Assembly: GCA_016794145.1 (NCBI GenBank)
Contig: JAEUKP010000014.1
Location: 1-64,000 of the forward strand
Direction of reading: 5' to 3'
From: Alphaproteobacteria bacterium
GTDB taxonomy: Bacteria; Pseudomonadota; Alphaproteobacteria; Micavibrionales; Micavibrionaceae
Length of the DNA: 64,000 bases
The notes below the pieces were generated by a model. That model was not told where the DNA came from. It did no database searches and saw only the letters and a list, made by a program, of their open reading frames with translations. The position numbers and the translations under genes were made by a program. This document shows positions 41,550-51,866 of the stretch, piece after piece (position 1 is the stretch's first letter; each line of letters opens with the position of its first letter).

Positions 41550-43655
41550 TTAACGCATATTTAAAAATTGGGGTATCAGATCAAACAGGCCCATAGCATG
41601 GGCCACCCAAGTCACCAGGACCATCAATCCGATCATCATCATGAAAGCATACTGAAAGACAAAACCTGTTTGAAATTTGGAAAGAACTGTTGATACTTTC
41701 TGACTAAGGGCCGCGACTCCATTCGGGCCCAAGCCATCAATCACCTGCCCGTCTCCACGCTTCCATAGGAACGTTCCCAAAGCTGCCGCTGTTTTAACAA
41801 AAACAATATGATAAAGTTCATCGAAAAACCATTTGCGGAAAAACAAAATATGCAATGGCTTGAAAATTCTTACCATGGCTGCGGGAATAGATGGAATAAA
41901 CATATAAGCAAGATAGGCCAGGAAAATCCCGACTGCCCCCACAATTGTTGGCAATAACTTGACCCATTTTTCAACATGATGCGCTTTTGCAACCGAGTCA
42001 TGCTCTGGCAAAACCACAATCGACTTTCCAAAAAACGCCTCTTTATTCCAGACAGTTTCATGAATCGCATCTGCTGATTCACTTTTGATAATATGTTCCA
42101 TCTGGTCTTGGGTTGCCTCTTTCATCTCGCTCTCAATTTCATCGATTTCCGTTGCCTTTGATTCGACAGTTTTCTGGTGAGGGATACCAGCAAACCCGCC
42201 ATAAAGAACAGAACCAGAGAAAATTGCACCAACCGCCAAAACCAACAAAGGAACAATCATAACAAGAGGGGATTCATGCACATGATCCATCGTATGATGA
42301 TCAGCGCGTGGTTTCCCATGGAAGGTCATAATAATCAACCGCCAACTGTAAAAAGCCGTCATCAGGGCTGCTGCAATCCCCATGTAATAGGCAAAATGAC
42401 CAACAGGACTGTCGGATGCCCAGTCAGACTCCAGAATAAGGTCTTTAGAATAATATCCTGCAAAAAATGGAACACCTGCCAACGCAAGAGACCCGATCCA
42501 CATCATCGCATAAGTCACCGGAATTTTTTTCCAAATACCACCCATTTTACGCATATCTTGTTCATCGGACATCGCATGAATAACCGACCCCGCACCTAAG
42601 AACAACAAGGCTTTAAAAAACGCGTGCGTTACCAGGTGAAACATCGCTGCTGAATACGCAGAAACGCCAAGCGCAAAAAACATATACCCTAACTGTGACA
42701 TGGTTGAATACGCAATCACACGTTTGATGTCGAACTGAGTCATACCGATTGTAGCGGCAACAAAGGCTGTAAATGCTCCAAACACACACACAATCATTAA
42801 TGCATCGGGCGCATATTCAAAGACAGGTGAAAACCGCGAGACAAGAAATACACCAGCCGTTACCATCGTCGCTGCGTGAATCAAAGCAGACACAGGGGTT
42901 GGGCCCTCCATCGCATCAGGCAACCATGTGTGCAAGCCAAGCTGGGCTGATTTTCCTACCGCCCCGACAAATAACAACACGCAAATAAGCGTCAAGGCAT
43001 GAATCTGGTACCCAAAGAAATCAAAGCGATCTGCTGTGTGGTCCGTGACAGCGTTAAAAATCCCGTCAAACTGAATCGTCCCAAAAACAATAAAGGTCGT
43101 AAAAATTCCGAGCAACAGGCCAAGATCACCCACGCGATTCACAACAAATGCCTTGATTGATGCGGCGGTCGCAGAATCCTTGTGATACCAGAATCCAATC
43201 AAAAGATAAGAGGCAAGCCCCACCCCTTCCCATCCAAAGAAAAGCTGGAGGATATTATCCGCGCTTACCAACATCAACATCGCAAAGGTGAAGAGAGAAA
43301 GATAGGCCATAAAGCGCGATTTGCTTTCATCATGGCTCATATATCCTATCGAATAGATGTGCACACAGGACGAAACAATGTTAATCACGCACATCATAAT
43401 AACAGATAGCTGATCGACCCGGAGAGCCCAATCGACATTAAAATTGCCTGACGAAATCCAGGTCATAACCGGCAATGTATGGGGATTTGATCCTAAAATC
43501 ACAGTAAAAAAGAGCTGAACAGATGCCGCAGCCGCCATTAAAACCGCTGTGCATGTTACAAATTGCGAAAATTTGTCCCCGCATTTTCGACCCAAGATCC
43601 CCGCAAGCAAAAAAGCAACAAGCGGCGCAAATACAGCAATATATCCTAATATCAT
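41550..43655 (-). CDS. nuoL: NADH-quinone oxidoreductase subunit L
   Basis: A 701-aa subunit, the most distal proton channel of complex I, with the long lateral helix. Motifs: [50 protein letters not shown], and [23 protein letters not shown]. The region between the core and the C-terminal helix (about 485-545) carries a charged insert ([20 protein letters not shown]), a bit longer than usual. It starts two bases downstream of nuoK. Confidence 0.96.
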   Translation of the reverse strand: MILGYIAVFAPLVAFLLAGILGRKCGDKFSQFVTCTAVLMAAAASVQLFFTVILGSNPHTLPVMTWISSGNFNVDWALRVDQLSVIMMCVINIVSSCVHIYSIGYMSHDESKSRFMAYLSLFTFAMLMLVSADNILQLFFGWEGVGLASYLLIGFWYHKDSATAASIKAFVVNRVGDLGLLLGIFTTFIVFGTIQFDGIFNAVTDHTADRFDFFGYQIHALTLICVLLFVGAVGKSAQLGLHTWLPDAMEGPTPVSALIHAATMVTAGVFLVSRFSPVFEYAPDALMIVCVFGAFTAFVAATIGMTQFDIKRVIAYSTMSQLGYMFFALGVSAYSAAMFHLVTHAFFKALLFLGAGSVIHAMSDEQDMRKMGGIWKKIPVTYAMMWIGSLALAGVPFFAGYYSKDLILESDWASDSPVGHFAYYMGIAAALMTAFYSWRLIIMTFHGKPRADHHTMDHVHESPLVMIVPLLVLAVGAIFSGSVLYGGFAGIPHQKTVESKATEIDEIESEMKEATQDQMEHIIKSESADAIHETVWNKEAFFGKSIVVLPEHDSVAKAHHVEKWVKLLPTIVGAVGIFLAYLAYMFIPSIPAAMVRIFKPLHILFFRKWFFDELYHIVFVKTAAALGTFLWKRGDGQVIDGLGPNGVAALSQKVSTVLSKFQTGFVFQYAFMMMIGLMVLVTWVAHAMGLFDLIPQFLNMR

Positions 43656-43657
43656 TA

Positions 43658-43969
43658 CTAACCTTTCAGCGCAGAAATATCTTCGACCGCGATCGATCCC
43701 TTGTTACGGAAGAACGAGACCAGAATAGCAAGGCCAATTGCTGCCTCAGCCGCAGCAACGGTCAAAATAAACATGGTAAAAACCTGACCGGAAAGATCGT
43801 TCAGAAAACTTGAAAATGCTACAAAATTGATGTTAACAGCCAATAACATCAGCTCAATCGACATTAATATAATAATCACATTTTTACGATTGAGAAAAAT
43901 CCCAAAAATCCCGATTGTAAACAACACTGCCGCCAATATCAGATAATGAACCAACCCGATCTCAAACAT
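43658..43969 (-). CDS. nuoK: NADH-quinone oxidoreductase subunit K
   Basis: A 103-aa protein with three helices, including the conserved membrane glutamates in [18 protein letters not shown] and [15 protein letters not shown]. It forms part of the proton path next to NuoJ. It overlaps the nuoJ stop by eight bases. Confidence 0.96.
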   Translation of the reverse strand: MFEIGLVHYLILAAVLFTIGIFGIFLNRKNVIIILMSIELMLLAVNINFVAFSSFLNDLSGQVFTMFILTVAAAEAAIGLAILVSFFRNKGSIAVEDISALKG

Positions 43970-44564
43970 TCGAAACTCCTGTCCCTACAGATACATTTTG
44001 AATCTCAACAGAATCTGCCTCACTCCGCTCGACCTGCGCTCCAACACGTTGACGCAAGACACCTCCGCGCGTGCGCAAAGTCAGAACAATTGCCCCGATC
44101 ATAGCGACTAATAAAATCAGCCCTGAAACCTGGAAGGGAAAAACATACTGTGTATACAAAACATTTCCCAGCGCCTTTGTATTATCAACATCAAGAACAT
44201 CGGGTTCAAGAAGCGGCGGTGGATTCGGCCAAACCTGATACAGCATGATTAGCTCCGCCAACAAGGCAAGACCGACAAAGCCGCCCAGAGGCGCAAATTG
44301 CTTGGCCCCGTTACGCAACTTACTAAAATCAATATCAAGCATCATAACGACAAAAAGGAATAAAACAGCAACCGCTCCAACATAGACGATTACCAATATC
44401 ATAGCGACAAACTCTGCCCCCAAGAGAACAAATAGTCCTGCCGCATTGAAGAAAGCAAGAATCAGGAAAAGAACAGAGTGCACCGGATTTCTAGCCGTAA
44501 TCACCAAAAGTGAACTAACGATTAAAACCACGGCAAAGGCATAGAAGGCAAGGACCCCGATCAT
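43962..44564 (-). CDS. nuoJ: NADH-quinone oxidoreductase subunit J
   Basis: A 200-aa membrane subunit with five helices. [53 protein letters not shown] is recognisable as NuoJ in pieces ([18 protein letters not shown]). It is the first gene of this nuo cluster: no nuoI or other complex I subunit lies upstream, where ettA is found 176 bases away. The peripheral-arm genes nuoA-I must therefore be elsewhere, unlike the single nuoA-N operon of most alphaproteobacteria. The 44565-44740 gap presumably carries its promoter. Confidence 0.95.
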   Translation of the reverse strand: MIGVLAFYAFAVVLIVSSLLVITARNPVHSVLFLILAFFNAAGLFVLLGAEFVAMILVIVYVGAVAVLFLFVVMMLDIDFSKLRNGAKQFAPLGGFVGLALLAELIMLYQVWPNPPPLLEPDVLDVDNTKALGNVLYTQYVFPFQVSGLILLVAMIGAIVLTLRTRGGVLRQRVGAQVERSEADSVEIQNVSVGTGVSNV

Positions 44565-44740
44565 GGGACAAACTCTTTTGGTTATATGGTTAAGACAAGC
44601 TACACTTTTAAAAAACTACACTTTTCTAATGCGTTACAATTGATTAAGCAAGCGGCTGCAGAAAAATAGTCGTAGTTTTCCCACATGATAGAAAAAAATT
44701 AATGACATAACATAAAAACCAACGGGTTAAATCAAAAATG

Positions 44741-46420
44741 CTAAGCCACCTTTGTCAATGGCCTGTATTTGATACGATGAGGCGTATCAGCATCAATGCC
44801 AAGACGGCGCTTTCGATCTGCTTCATAATCCTCATAATTCCCTTCAAAATACACAACCTGAGAATCGCCTTCAAAAGCAATGATATGTGTTGCCAGACGA
44901 TCCAGGAACCAGCGATCGTGTGAAATAACAACAGCACAGCCAGGAAATTTTTCTAAGGCCTCCTCAAGCGCGGATAATGTTTCTGTATCTAGATCATTCG
45001 TTGGTTCGTCCAAGAGAAGCACATTTGCCTCTTGTTTCAGCATTTTTGCCAGGTGAACCCGGTTACGTTCCCCTCCTGAAAGCTGGGACATTTTCTTTTG
45101 TTGGTCTGTCCCCTTGAAGTTGAATGAACCAACATAGGCACGAGATGGCATCTCAATTTTCCCCAGTTTCAGCATATCATTCCCGTCAGAAATCTCTTCC
45201 CAGACTGTTTTATTATGATCCAAAGCGTCCCGACTTTGATCGACATAACCAAGTTTTACAGTATCACCGACTCGGAAGTCGCCACTATCTGGCTTTTCCT
45301 GCCCGGTAATCATTTTAAATAAAGTAGATTTACCCGCACCGTTTGGTCCGATAACCCCAACGATTCCCCCAGGAGGTAATTTAAAACTGAAATTTTCAAT
45401 TAACAGCCGATCGCCAAATCCTTTCGAAATGTCCGTTGCCTCAACAACCAAATTCCCCAACCGTGGAGGGGTCGGAATAACAATCTGAGAGCGCTGTACA
45501 GTTTCATTCTCATTTTCAAGTAACATCTGTTCATAAGCAGCAATGCGTGCTTTTGATTTTTTACGTCGTGCTTCAACCCCTTGACGAACCCACTCCAGCT
45601 CACGATCCAGGGTTTTCTGACGTGACGCTTCGGATTTAGCTTCTTGCTCCAGACGTTTTCTTTTTTGATCGAGGTAGGAGGTATAATTCCCCTCATACGG
45701 AATACCTGTGCCACGGTCAAGCTCAAGGATCCAGCCCGTAACATTATCCAGGAAGTACCGATCGTGGGTGACCATAACAACTGTCCCTTTATAATCGCTT
45801 AAGAACCGTTGGAGCCAGGCAACACTTTCAGCATCAAGGTGGTTTGTTGGTTCATCCAATAAAAGCAAATCAGGCTTTTCAAGTAATAAACGGCACAGCG
45901 CAACACGCCGCTTTTCACCACCGGATAGTTTATCGACAGGGGACTCGGCTGGCGGGCATCTTAAAGCCTCAAGAGCTATCTCAACATGCCGTTCCAGATC
46001 CCACCCGTCCACGGCTTCGATTTTTTCTTGTAAATTTCCCATTTCCTCGGTCAATTTATCAAAATCAGCCCCCTCTTCGCACATTTCCAACCCAATTGCA
46101 TTATAACGTGCAACCATGTCACTGATAGGTTTTAACGCAACCATAACGTTTTCAAGAACATTTTTTGTAGGATCCAGTTGTGGCTCCTGCGGGAGATATC
46201 CAACCCGGGCATTTTTATCTGCGAAGGCTTCCCCGACAAACTCTGTATCAACACCTGCCATTACCTTTAAAAGGCTTGATTTACCAGACCCATTGGGACC
46301 TAACACCCCAATTTTAACCCCAGGAAGGAAACTTAACGTAATATTGTTCAAAACAGTTTTTCCGCCGGGATAGGTTTTACTAACACCGTTCATCACATAG
46401 ACGTATTGATAAGAAGCCAT
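44741..46420 (-). CDS. ettA: Energy-dependent translational throttle protein EttA (ABC-F)
   Basis: A 559-aa soluble protein with two ABC ATPase domains (Walker A GPNGSGKSS near 39-47 and GPNGAGKST near 355; signatures KLSGGEKRRVALCRLLL and QLSGGERNRVHLAKML; Walker B LLLLDEPTNHLD and VLLLDEPTNDLD). They are joined by a basic linker (about 240-305) with the P-site tRNA-interacting arm. EttA binds the ribosomal E site and gates the first peptide bond according to the ATP/ADP ratio. Starts MASYQYVYVMNGVSKTYPGG, as is typical. Confidence 0.94.
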   Translation of the reverse strand: MASYQYVYVMNGVSKTYPGGKTVLNNITLSFLPGVKIGVLGPNGSGKSSLLKVMAGVDTEFVGEAFADKNARVGYLPQEPQLDPTKNVLENVMVALKPISDMVARYNAIGLEMCEEGADFDKLTEEMGNLQEKIEAVDGWDLERHVEIALEALRCPPAESPVDKLSGGEKRRVALCRLLLEKPDLLLLDEPTNHLDAESVAWLQRFLSDYKGTVVMVTHDRYFLDNVTGWILELDRGTGIPYEGNYTSYLDQKRKRLEQEAKSEASRQKTLDRELEWVRQGVEARRKKSKARIAAYEQMLLENENETVQRSQIVIPTPPRLGNLVVEATDISKGFGDRLLIENFSFKLPPGGIVGVIGPNGAGKSTLFKMITGQEKPDSGDFRVGDTVKLGYVDQSRDALDHNKTVWEEISDGNDMLKLGKIEMPSRAYVGSFNFKGTDQQKKMSQLSGGERNRVHLAKMLKQEANVLLLDEPTNDLDTETLSALEEALEKFPGCAVVISHDRWFLDRLATHIIAFEGDSQVVYFEGNYEDYEADRKRRLGIDADTPHRIKYRPLTKVA

Positions 46421-46590
46421 GATTGTTAATTGTCCTTTTAAAACTTTGTTCCAGAGTTTTTAACGCAAGATGCCTCCTCCGCCAAGATATAAAAAACCAT
46501 CAGTGCCGAAAATTCGCGGGTCTAGACATATCCCCTTAAACGCTTTAGATAGCAAAGCAATGTTCTGTTCACCGTTAAGGAGCCCATTCA

Positions 46591-47208
46591 ATGGATATGA
46601 TAACCCTTTTAAAAACATTTGGATATGCCGGTGTCTGGACCGCGCTTTTTATTGAGGGGGCTTTTATTTTTGGAATTTTTTTGCCAGGCGATACTCTTTT
46701 GTTCCCGATTGGCATTCTGGCAGGACAAGATATTTTTAATCTATGGATTATGCTGCCCGGGTGTTTTATTTCTGCATTTTTAGGAAATCTTGTCGGATAT
46801 GAAATCGGAAAACGCTGGGGGCCACGAATTCTTGAAAAATATAAAGGCAAGATCATTAAGGAATCCCATATTATCTCCTGCAATCACTTTTTTGACAAAT
46901 ATGGCGCATTCACGGTTGTTATTTCACGTTTTATCCACTTTGCGCGTACGCTTGTTCCGTTTATGGCAGGAATGACAGGAATGGCCTATAAACCGTTTGT
47001 TATTTATTCAGCCATGGGGGCTTTGCTCTGGGCGACGGGAGTTCCTTTGTTAGGATATTTTCTAGGAGCAATTATTCCAGCAGGGAGCATTGATAAATAC
47101 CTTTTACCGATCATCGGAGGAATTATTCTGCTTGTTGCGGCAAAACCACTGACAAAACGATTGGTAAGAAAACTTTATTCACTCACCCAAAAAGGTCAAC
47201 AGCCTTGA
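46591..47208 (+). CDS. DedA-family membrane protein
   Basis: A 205-aa inner-membrane protein. The conserved FLPGDTLLFPIGILAG, FLGNLVGYEIGKRWG, RFIHFARTLVPFMAGMTGM and GALLWATGVPLLGYFLG segments are the DedA/SNARE-associated signature. Members are lipid scramblases that recycle undecaprenyl phosphate or move phosphatidylethanolamine, supporting envelope stability. Its 3' end overlaps the end of the convergent hydrolase gene by 13 bases. Confidence 0.88.
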   Translation: MDMITLLKTFGYAGVWTALFIEGAFIFGIFLPGDTLLFPIGILAGQDIFNLWIMLPGCFISAFLGNLVGYEIGKRWGPRILEKYKGKIIKESHIISCNHFFDKYGAFTVVISRFIHFARTLVPFMAGMTGMAYKPFVIYSAMGALLWATGVPLLGYFLGAIIPAGSIDKYLLPIIGGIILLVAAKPLTKRLVRKLYSLTQKGQQP

Positions 47209-48253
47209 TCGACTTTTGACAGAAAATCGTTCTCTAAGCCATAGGCTGCACGGAAAAGCCCTTTGATTTTAGACCAACTACTATCACGGTCGACATTTAT
47301 TTTTCCCATATAATGAGGCAATCCGGCTGTATCTATCTTATAAAGTTGCCCCCACCATCCAAAAACAGATGGCCCCGGAATGCCATATCTTAAATCACTT
47401 ACAACAACCAAATCGGCGGCGTTTCCTCTGGCGACCCCCACTGTCTGATTGGAAAACCATGACAACATGCCCCCATCATGCGTGCCCAATATCGTCGCCT
47501 TCACCGAGTCAGACACCTGTTTTTGACAAGCCCACTGAATATGCTGTGGGTCGAAGGTTGATACAAAGCCGACCCTCACCTGATGCGGTTGGTGACCACA
47601 ACGCGTCGCAAAAAAGGTTGAAAAATCGTCGTAAAGGCTTCGACCTTTTGATAGGCAATCTGCTGATCCTCTAACTGTCGGGCGGCCAGATTTTCCGCCC
47701 GTATATTCAATCCCCACCCCATCGCGATATAGGCGGTTGTCAGGGCAATGGCCGAGACCGCCAGAAATCTGGCCCGTTCCCGCCCCTTTCGAAACAGCAA
47801 CGCGCCCATAGCCAGACATAAAATCCCCGAATACACCGGATCAATAATCGAAATCGCCGATATTTCGAAACGGTGATTGCTGAATGGGGCAAATAACTGT
47901 GTCCCGTAAATCGTGCAAAAATCCAGCAACGGGTGCGACAAAATAGCCAACACCATCACCGCCAACCAACGCCCGAATTCTACACCCTGTTGTTTTTCAT
48001 TTTTCCGCTCATAGAACCGCCACAGCCCTGCGGCCAGAGCGGCCCCGATCAATGGCACAAACCAAAGGGCGTGGCTGAGATGACGATGGTATTTCCATGA
48101 TCCATAATCCCCCAGAAACGGAGTCGCCAGAACATCCAAGTCCGGCAAAAACGCGGCAAAGGCACCGTAAACCAGTGCCTTTCGTCCCATTTTCTTATAC
48201 CCGATAGCCTGTCCGATACAGGCCCCCAACGCCATATGTGTCAATGTGTCCAT
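47196..48253 (-). pseudogene. DUF457/YdjM-type membrane-bound metal-dependent hydrolase, frameshifted
   Basis: Two reading frames together give one protein of about 350 aa. Frame 1 (48253 to 47576, starting MDTLTHMALGACIGQAIGYK) has the metal-binding histidines in DTLTHMALG, YHRHLSHALWF and ILSHPLLDF and four membrane helices. It ends in LRRVVVTNRIR and a stop. Frame 2 continues the same family pattern from VRVGFVSTFDPQHIQWACQK at about 47580 down to 47196. A one-base insertion, or two-base loss, near 47577-47590 explains this. Composition also changes here: 57% GC at 47701-47760 versus 38% at 47281-47340. It may be a broken gene, a sequencing error or, less likely, programmed frameshifting. 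Confidence 0.6.
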
Positions 48254-48311
48254 AGGGAAATGATATATGATCTTTGTTTTAAAAAGAAAGACCAATTGAG
48301 AAAAAGAGGTT

Positions 48312-49691
48312 TTATTCCAAAATACTCTTCGCAAAGTCGGTCAAGGTGTCGTCACGGGCGCCCATGATGACAATGCGGTCGCCTGATTGCGCCTCGGCGG
48401 CCATCATCCGTCCGATCTCGTCCCGTGTCGGCGCATACATCGCACTTAATCCTTTACTTTGACATTCAAAAATAAAGTCTTGAGATGTATAGGATTTATC
48501 AACCGTGCCCCCCATATACAACACATCCGGCATATAGAGCTTATCCCCCGATTTCAGCCCCACCACAAACGCGTCGCGCAATTCCTCGCGCATCAACCGG
48601 AACGGCCCATACCCATGCATCTGGAACATGACCAATAAACGTCCGGAAAATTCATTTAAACAAGACAATGACGCCTTTATTTTATCCGGATTGTGAGCAA
48701 AATCGTCTATCACACTGATATTATTTATATTTTTAATTGTCTGCAGCCGCCGCGCTACACCAGAAAAACCGGCCAACGCCTGACACGCCTCCGCCAATGT
48801 CACACCTGACAGCACCGCCGCAGCAATAGCGCAAAGCGCATTTTCCACGTTATGCCGCCCGATAACCTGCAACGTCAGAGAGGCCCTCTCCCCCGTTGTA
48901 ACATATTGAATCTCCGCAGAAATTCCGAGAGGGGAGGCACAAAGAGCGTGCGCCTGTAACTGCGCCGAAGATGTATCAATCCCCACGGTCAAAGCCGTTG
49001 CCGCGTAATCCGGTGCCAGTGCCGCCACAGCATCATTCGTGATATTTAAAATCTGTCGGGCAGAGTTATCCAGAAATTGACGAAATACGGGCACCAACTC
49101 CGCCACGGGTTTGTGGTCAAGCGCGATATTATTTAAAACCGCAATCGTCGGATGGTACAACACGATCGACCCATCGCTTTCGTCACATTCCGTCACGAAC
49201 AGGTCTTTATCCCCCACCAAGGCCGATGCAAAAGGCGTATCCGGTGCCACAAAATTCAAAAAATTGGCCCCGTTCATCACCGTCGGATTCTGTCCTGCTT
49301 GGGTCAAAATCCAGGCCAGCATCCCCGTCGTGGTTGATTTGCCACTGGTTCCCCCGATGCCAATCCGCCGCCCTGCCGCATCGAACAAAGACGCCAGCAG
49401 CTCTGCCCGCTTCAGGATTGGTACCCCCAGCTCTTTGGCCCGTTTTACTTCGGGGATTGTATCTTCCACCGCGCTCGAGACCACCAACGCATCGAAATCC
49501 GTCGTAAGTCCCAAACCATCTTGAGGAACAACCGCGATCCCGTGTTGCCGCAAAAACGCAAATTTTTCAGGCGTCCGCCCCTGATCACACCCTCTGTCCG
49601 AACCGACAATACGGGCGCCCTGCCCGTGCAGTATCATGGCCAGAGGAAGCATCCCGCTTCCCCCGATCCCACAAAAGAAATAGGATGGCAT
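48312..49691 (-). CDS. Mur ligase of the MurC/Mpl type
   Basis: A 459-aa ATP-dependent ligase. N-terminal Rossmann domain FFCGIGGSGMLPLAMIL (4-20), ATP-binding GTSGKSTTTGML (about 113-124), catalytic ECDESDGSIVLYHP and NNIALDH, and a C-terminal ligase domain with DDFAHNPDKIKASL. The UDP-MurNAc-binding start and HNPDKI motif place it with MurC and Mpl (the murein tripeptide recycling ligase). The real MurC is usually in the dcw cluster, so a recycling (Mpl-like) or other MurC-like role is more probable here. An AT-rich patch (38% GC at 48661-48720) interrupts an otherwise GC-rich gene. Confidence 0.8.
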   Translation of the reverse strand: MPSYFFCGIGGSGMLPLAMILHGQGARIVGSDRGCDQGRTPEKFAFLRQHGIAVVPQDGLGLTTDFDALVVSSAVEDTIPEVKRAKELGVPILKRAELLASLFDAAGRRIGIGGTSGKSTTTGMLAWILTQAGQNPTVMNGANFLNFVAPDTPFASALVGDKDLFVTECDESDGSIVLYHPTIAVLNNIALDHKPVAELVPVFRQFLDNSARQILNITNDAVAALAPDYAATALTVGIDTSSAQLQAHALCASPLGISAEIQYVTTGERASLTLQVIGRHNVENALCAIAAAVLSGVTLAEACQALAGFSGVARRLQTIKNINNISVIDDFAHNPDKIKASLSCLNEFSGRLLVMFQMHGYGPFRLMREELRDAFVVGLKSGDKLYMPDVLYMGGTVDKSYTSQDFIFECQSKGLSAMYAPTRDEIGRMMAAEAQSGDRIVIMGARDDTLTDFAKSILE

Positions 49692-49703
49692 AAGAGGGCT
49701 CCG

Positions 49704-50441
49704 TTAAAACGAGGTAGAAGATGGGAAAATCGGCTTCCCAAGCTTTAAATCCTTTGGAGAAGACTCTTCAGATGAACCTTGTGGAACAGACTGGGATTCG
49801 GGGGCGCGCCCTTTATCACCATAAAATCCCCCCTCAAGAGCATTCATACGCCGCTCCCTCTCCTCAGTATTTGCGGCCTCCTCTGCCTCCTGGCGTGCCG
49901 CCTCGTCATAAGCCGCCTTATAACGGGCGCGATCATCAGAATCTGTTGCCAAAGCAGGCGTATCAGGCCCTAAAAATTCTATCCCCTGCGCCTGAGGGTC
50001 CAAAGCCCCTTTATTGTGATAAGATGGTAGAGGCTGAACTTTAGAAAGAGACTCTGAAAAATCAATAACCACCTCTTCAGGGTACTCATACATAGCCCCC
50101 GTTGACGCATCCCATGGTAAAGTAAGACCAAGTGTTAATGTGTTCAAATAGGCTGTATTGGCAATCCCGGATTCAATGACAGCATCCTTTGCCCTATTTC
50201 CAGGGGCCGTGCACGCGATAAACATTGGTTTTCCAGATCGTTGGATAGATATCGTTTGCGGTGGACGTACGCTGTACTTATAGGCATGATCTCCTAACAA
50301 AATATCGCAATATGCATTTTCTGCACCGATGGTTTTAAAACTAACCCGTTGAGTTGATCCATCTGTCAACGTTGAACAAGACGCAAGAAATGGTAGGAAT
50401 AAAACGGCCGTGCAAGCCAAAAAATATCGTTTTGAGATCAT
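49704..50441 (-). CDS. Hypothetical lipoprotein
   Basis: A 245-aa predicted lipoprotein: signal MISKRYFLACTAVLFLPFLASC with lipobox LASC (Cys22). Residues 25-120 form a beta-rich domain (TQRVSFKTIGAENAYCDILL, FIACTAPGNRAKDAVIESG) resembling small PEGA-like or translocation-related lipoprotein domains, but I cannot name a family. A central Gly/Trp-containing loop (GLTLPWDASTGAMYEYP) hints at the family of lipoproteins with a short membrane-hugging hairpin. The last 80 residues are charged and disordered. It starts 12 bases upstream of the Mur ligase gene on the same strand. Confidence 0.6.
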   Translation of the reverse strand: MISKRYFLACTAVLFLPFLASCSTLTDGSTQRVSFKTIGAENAYCDILLGDHAYKYSVRPPQTISIQRSGKPMFIACTAPGNRAKDAVIESGIANTAYLNTLTLGLTLPWDASTGAMYEYPEEVVIDFSESLSKVQPLPSYHNKGALDPQAQGIEFLGPDTPALATDSDDRARYKAAYDEAARQEAEEAANTEERERRMNALEGGFYGDKGRAPESQSVPQGSSEESSPKDLKLGKPIFPSSTSF

Positions 50442-50646
50442 ATCGAAGAATCCATCTGGGTAAGTGAAAAGACCCCCTATGATAGTTGAGTCTGACGTAA
50501 TAAAAAAGCCCTGATATACCGCTTTTCAAAGATATTCCCTCTTTCTTTCCATGGAACCGTCTATCATATCAGGCCTAATTATAGGGTCCTGTTCATGGTT
50601 TCCTGAATTCCTTGCAATCAATCGTAAAATCACTTAAATAAACCGC

Positions 50647-51564
50647 ATGGAATACAAAGTTGCCGCCCTTTATCGTTTTGTAACTGTGACAGACTTGGAG
50701 AAACACCAAGCTGCCCTGAAAGCCATTGAAGAAAAATATGATATTTGTGGGACCCTGCTGATCGCCCCGGAAGGGATTAATGGAACGATCGGAAGCTCAA
50801 ACGGGGGGGTTGAGGTAGCCCTTGATTACCTTGATAAAAATTTTGAAATTATGCGCGGAGAGGTTAAATTTTCAACCGCCTCGAAACGCCCGTTTTTACG
50901 ATTTAAAGTCCGCATCAAAAACGAAATCGTAACACTCCGGCAACCACAAGCCGACCCATCAAAACAAGTTGGCACCTATGTCGAACCAAAAGATTGGGAT
51001 TCCCTCATCAAAGACCCGGATGTCCTACTTCTGGATACGCGTAATGACTATGAAACAAAAATCGGAATCTTTAAGGGTGCGATCGACCCCAATATTAAAA
51101 CATTTACCGAATTTGTTGACTACGTCCGCAATAACCTTGATCCTGCGAAGCAGAAAAAGATCGCTATGTTTTGCACAGGGGGAATCCGCTGTGAAAAAGC
51201 ATCAAGCTTTATGTTAGCAGAAGGATTCGAGGATGTTTACCACCTTAAAGGGGGAATCCTGAAATATCTTGAAACAATCCCCGCCGATCAAAGTTCCTGG
51301 GAAGGCGAATGTTTTGTTTTTGATCGCCGAGTCGGGGTTGGACATGGATTAAGTGAAGGAACAGCACGTATTTGTTACGGCTGTCGTGCAACTCTTACAA
51401 CAGAGGATCGTGCCCATCCACTGTTTGAAGAAGGCGTTCGTTGCCCACACTGCGCACCAACAATGACTGAAGATATTCTGGCTGCAAAACGCATGCGGCA
51501 TCAGCAAATGCGTGTTGAGCCACGACAAAAGAAGAATACTGCAGACATTAACTCAAGAAATTAA
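50647..51564 (+). CDS. trhO: tRNA uridine(34) hydroxylase TrhO (UPF0176, rhodanese fold)
   Basis: A 305-aa protein. The N-terminal acylphosphatase-like domain (1-95: CGTLLIAPEGINGTIG) is followed by a rhodanese domain with active Cys in MFCTGGIRCEKAS (about 178-190) and a C-terminal zinc-type segment (CYGCRATLT, RCPHCAPT). TrhO makes 5-hydroxyuridine at tRNA position 34 using oxygen. It is divergent from the lipoprotein gene. Confidence 0.92.
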   Translation: MEYKVAALYRFVTVTDLEKHQAALKAIEEKYDICGTLLIAPEGINGTIGSSNGGVEVALDYLDKNFEIMRGEVKFSTASKRPFLRFKVRIKNEIVTLRQPQADPSKQVGTYVEPKDWDSLIKDPDVLLLDTRNDYETKIGIFKGAIDPNIKTFTEFVDYVRNNLDPAKQKKIAMFCTGGIRCEKASSFMLAEGFEDVYHLKGGILKYLETIPADQSSWEGECFVFDRRVGVGHGLSEGTARICYGCRATLTTEDRAHPLFEEGVRCPHCAPTMTEDILAAKRMRHQQMRVEPRQKKNTADINSRN

Positions 51565-51569
51565 TTGTA

Positions 51570-51707
51570 CTAAAAATCGCGTTTCGGAGAATTCTGGCTT
51601 GTCGATAAAAAGGGCACCCCTACGACTTTAACCGTAGGGGTTCTTACGGATTGAAGCCCCTCCATCGCCAATTCAAATGGCCCTTTCAAGCTTTTAATGA
51701 ACTTCAT
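51570..51707 (-). CDS. Possible 45-aa peptide, coupled to the 52-aa peptide
   Basis: Open frame (MKFIKSLKGPFELAMEGLQS...) whose ATG overlaps the stop of the preceding 52-aa ORF (ATGA at 51704-51707). The hairpin at 51617-51640 lies inside it, which argues that this region may be the trhO terminator instead. Low confidence. Confidence 0.25.
   Translation of the reverse strand: MKFIKSLKGPFELAMEGLQSVRTPTVKVVGVPFLSTSQNSPKRDF
51617..51640 (+). terminator. Hairpin downstream of trhO
   Basis: CCCCTACG at 51617-51624 pairs exactly with CGTAGGGG at 51633-51640 around an 8-base loop, 53 bases after the trhO stop. The following run of T is weak (TTCTTA), so termination by itself may be partial. Confidence 0.5.
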
Positions 51708-51862
51708 ACCTTTTTTGTTTCCAACGTCGCAAGGGCTTGTAAAACAAGGGCGATGGCAGATGAATCCGCATAGCGATTGCCCATATTGTCCGCGATATCA
51801 CGGGCAACAACATTCATCCATCCTTTAAAAACTGAAATTAATGGTTTTGCTGTCAATTTCAT
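51704..51862 (-). CDS. Hypothetical 52-aa peptide
   Basis: MKLTAKPLISVFKGWMNVVA... then a polar helix (RDIADNMGNRYADSSAIALVLQALATLETKKV in outline). It begins four bases after the stop of the 100-aa gene upstream, so the two are probably one transcript. Not recognised; no signal peptide is clear. Confidence 0.4.
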   Translation of the reverse strand: MKLTAKPLISVFKGWMNVVARDIADNMGNRYADSSAIALVLQALATLETKKV

Positions 51863-51866
51863 GGGA

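Noticed and set aside
50508..50573. Inverted repeat CCTGATAT/ATATCAGG between the lipoprotein gene and trhO
   Set aside because: The arms are only 8 bases and 48 bases apart, so chance is a sufficient explanation.
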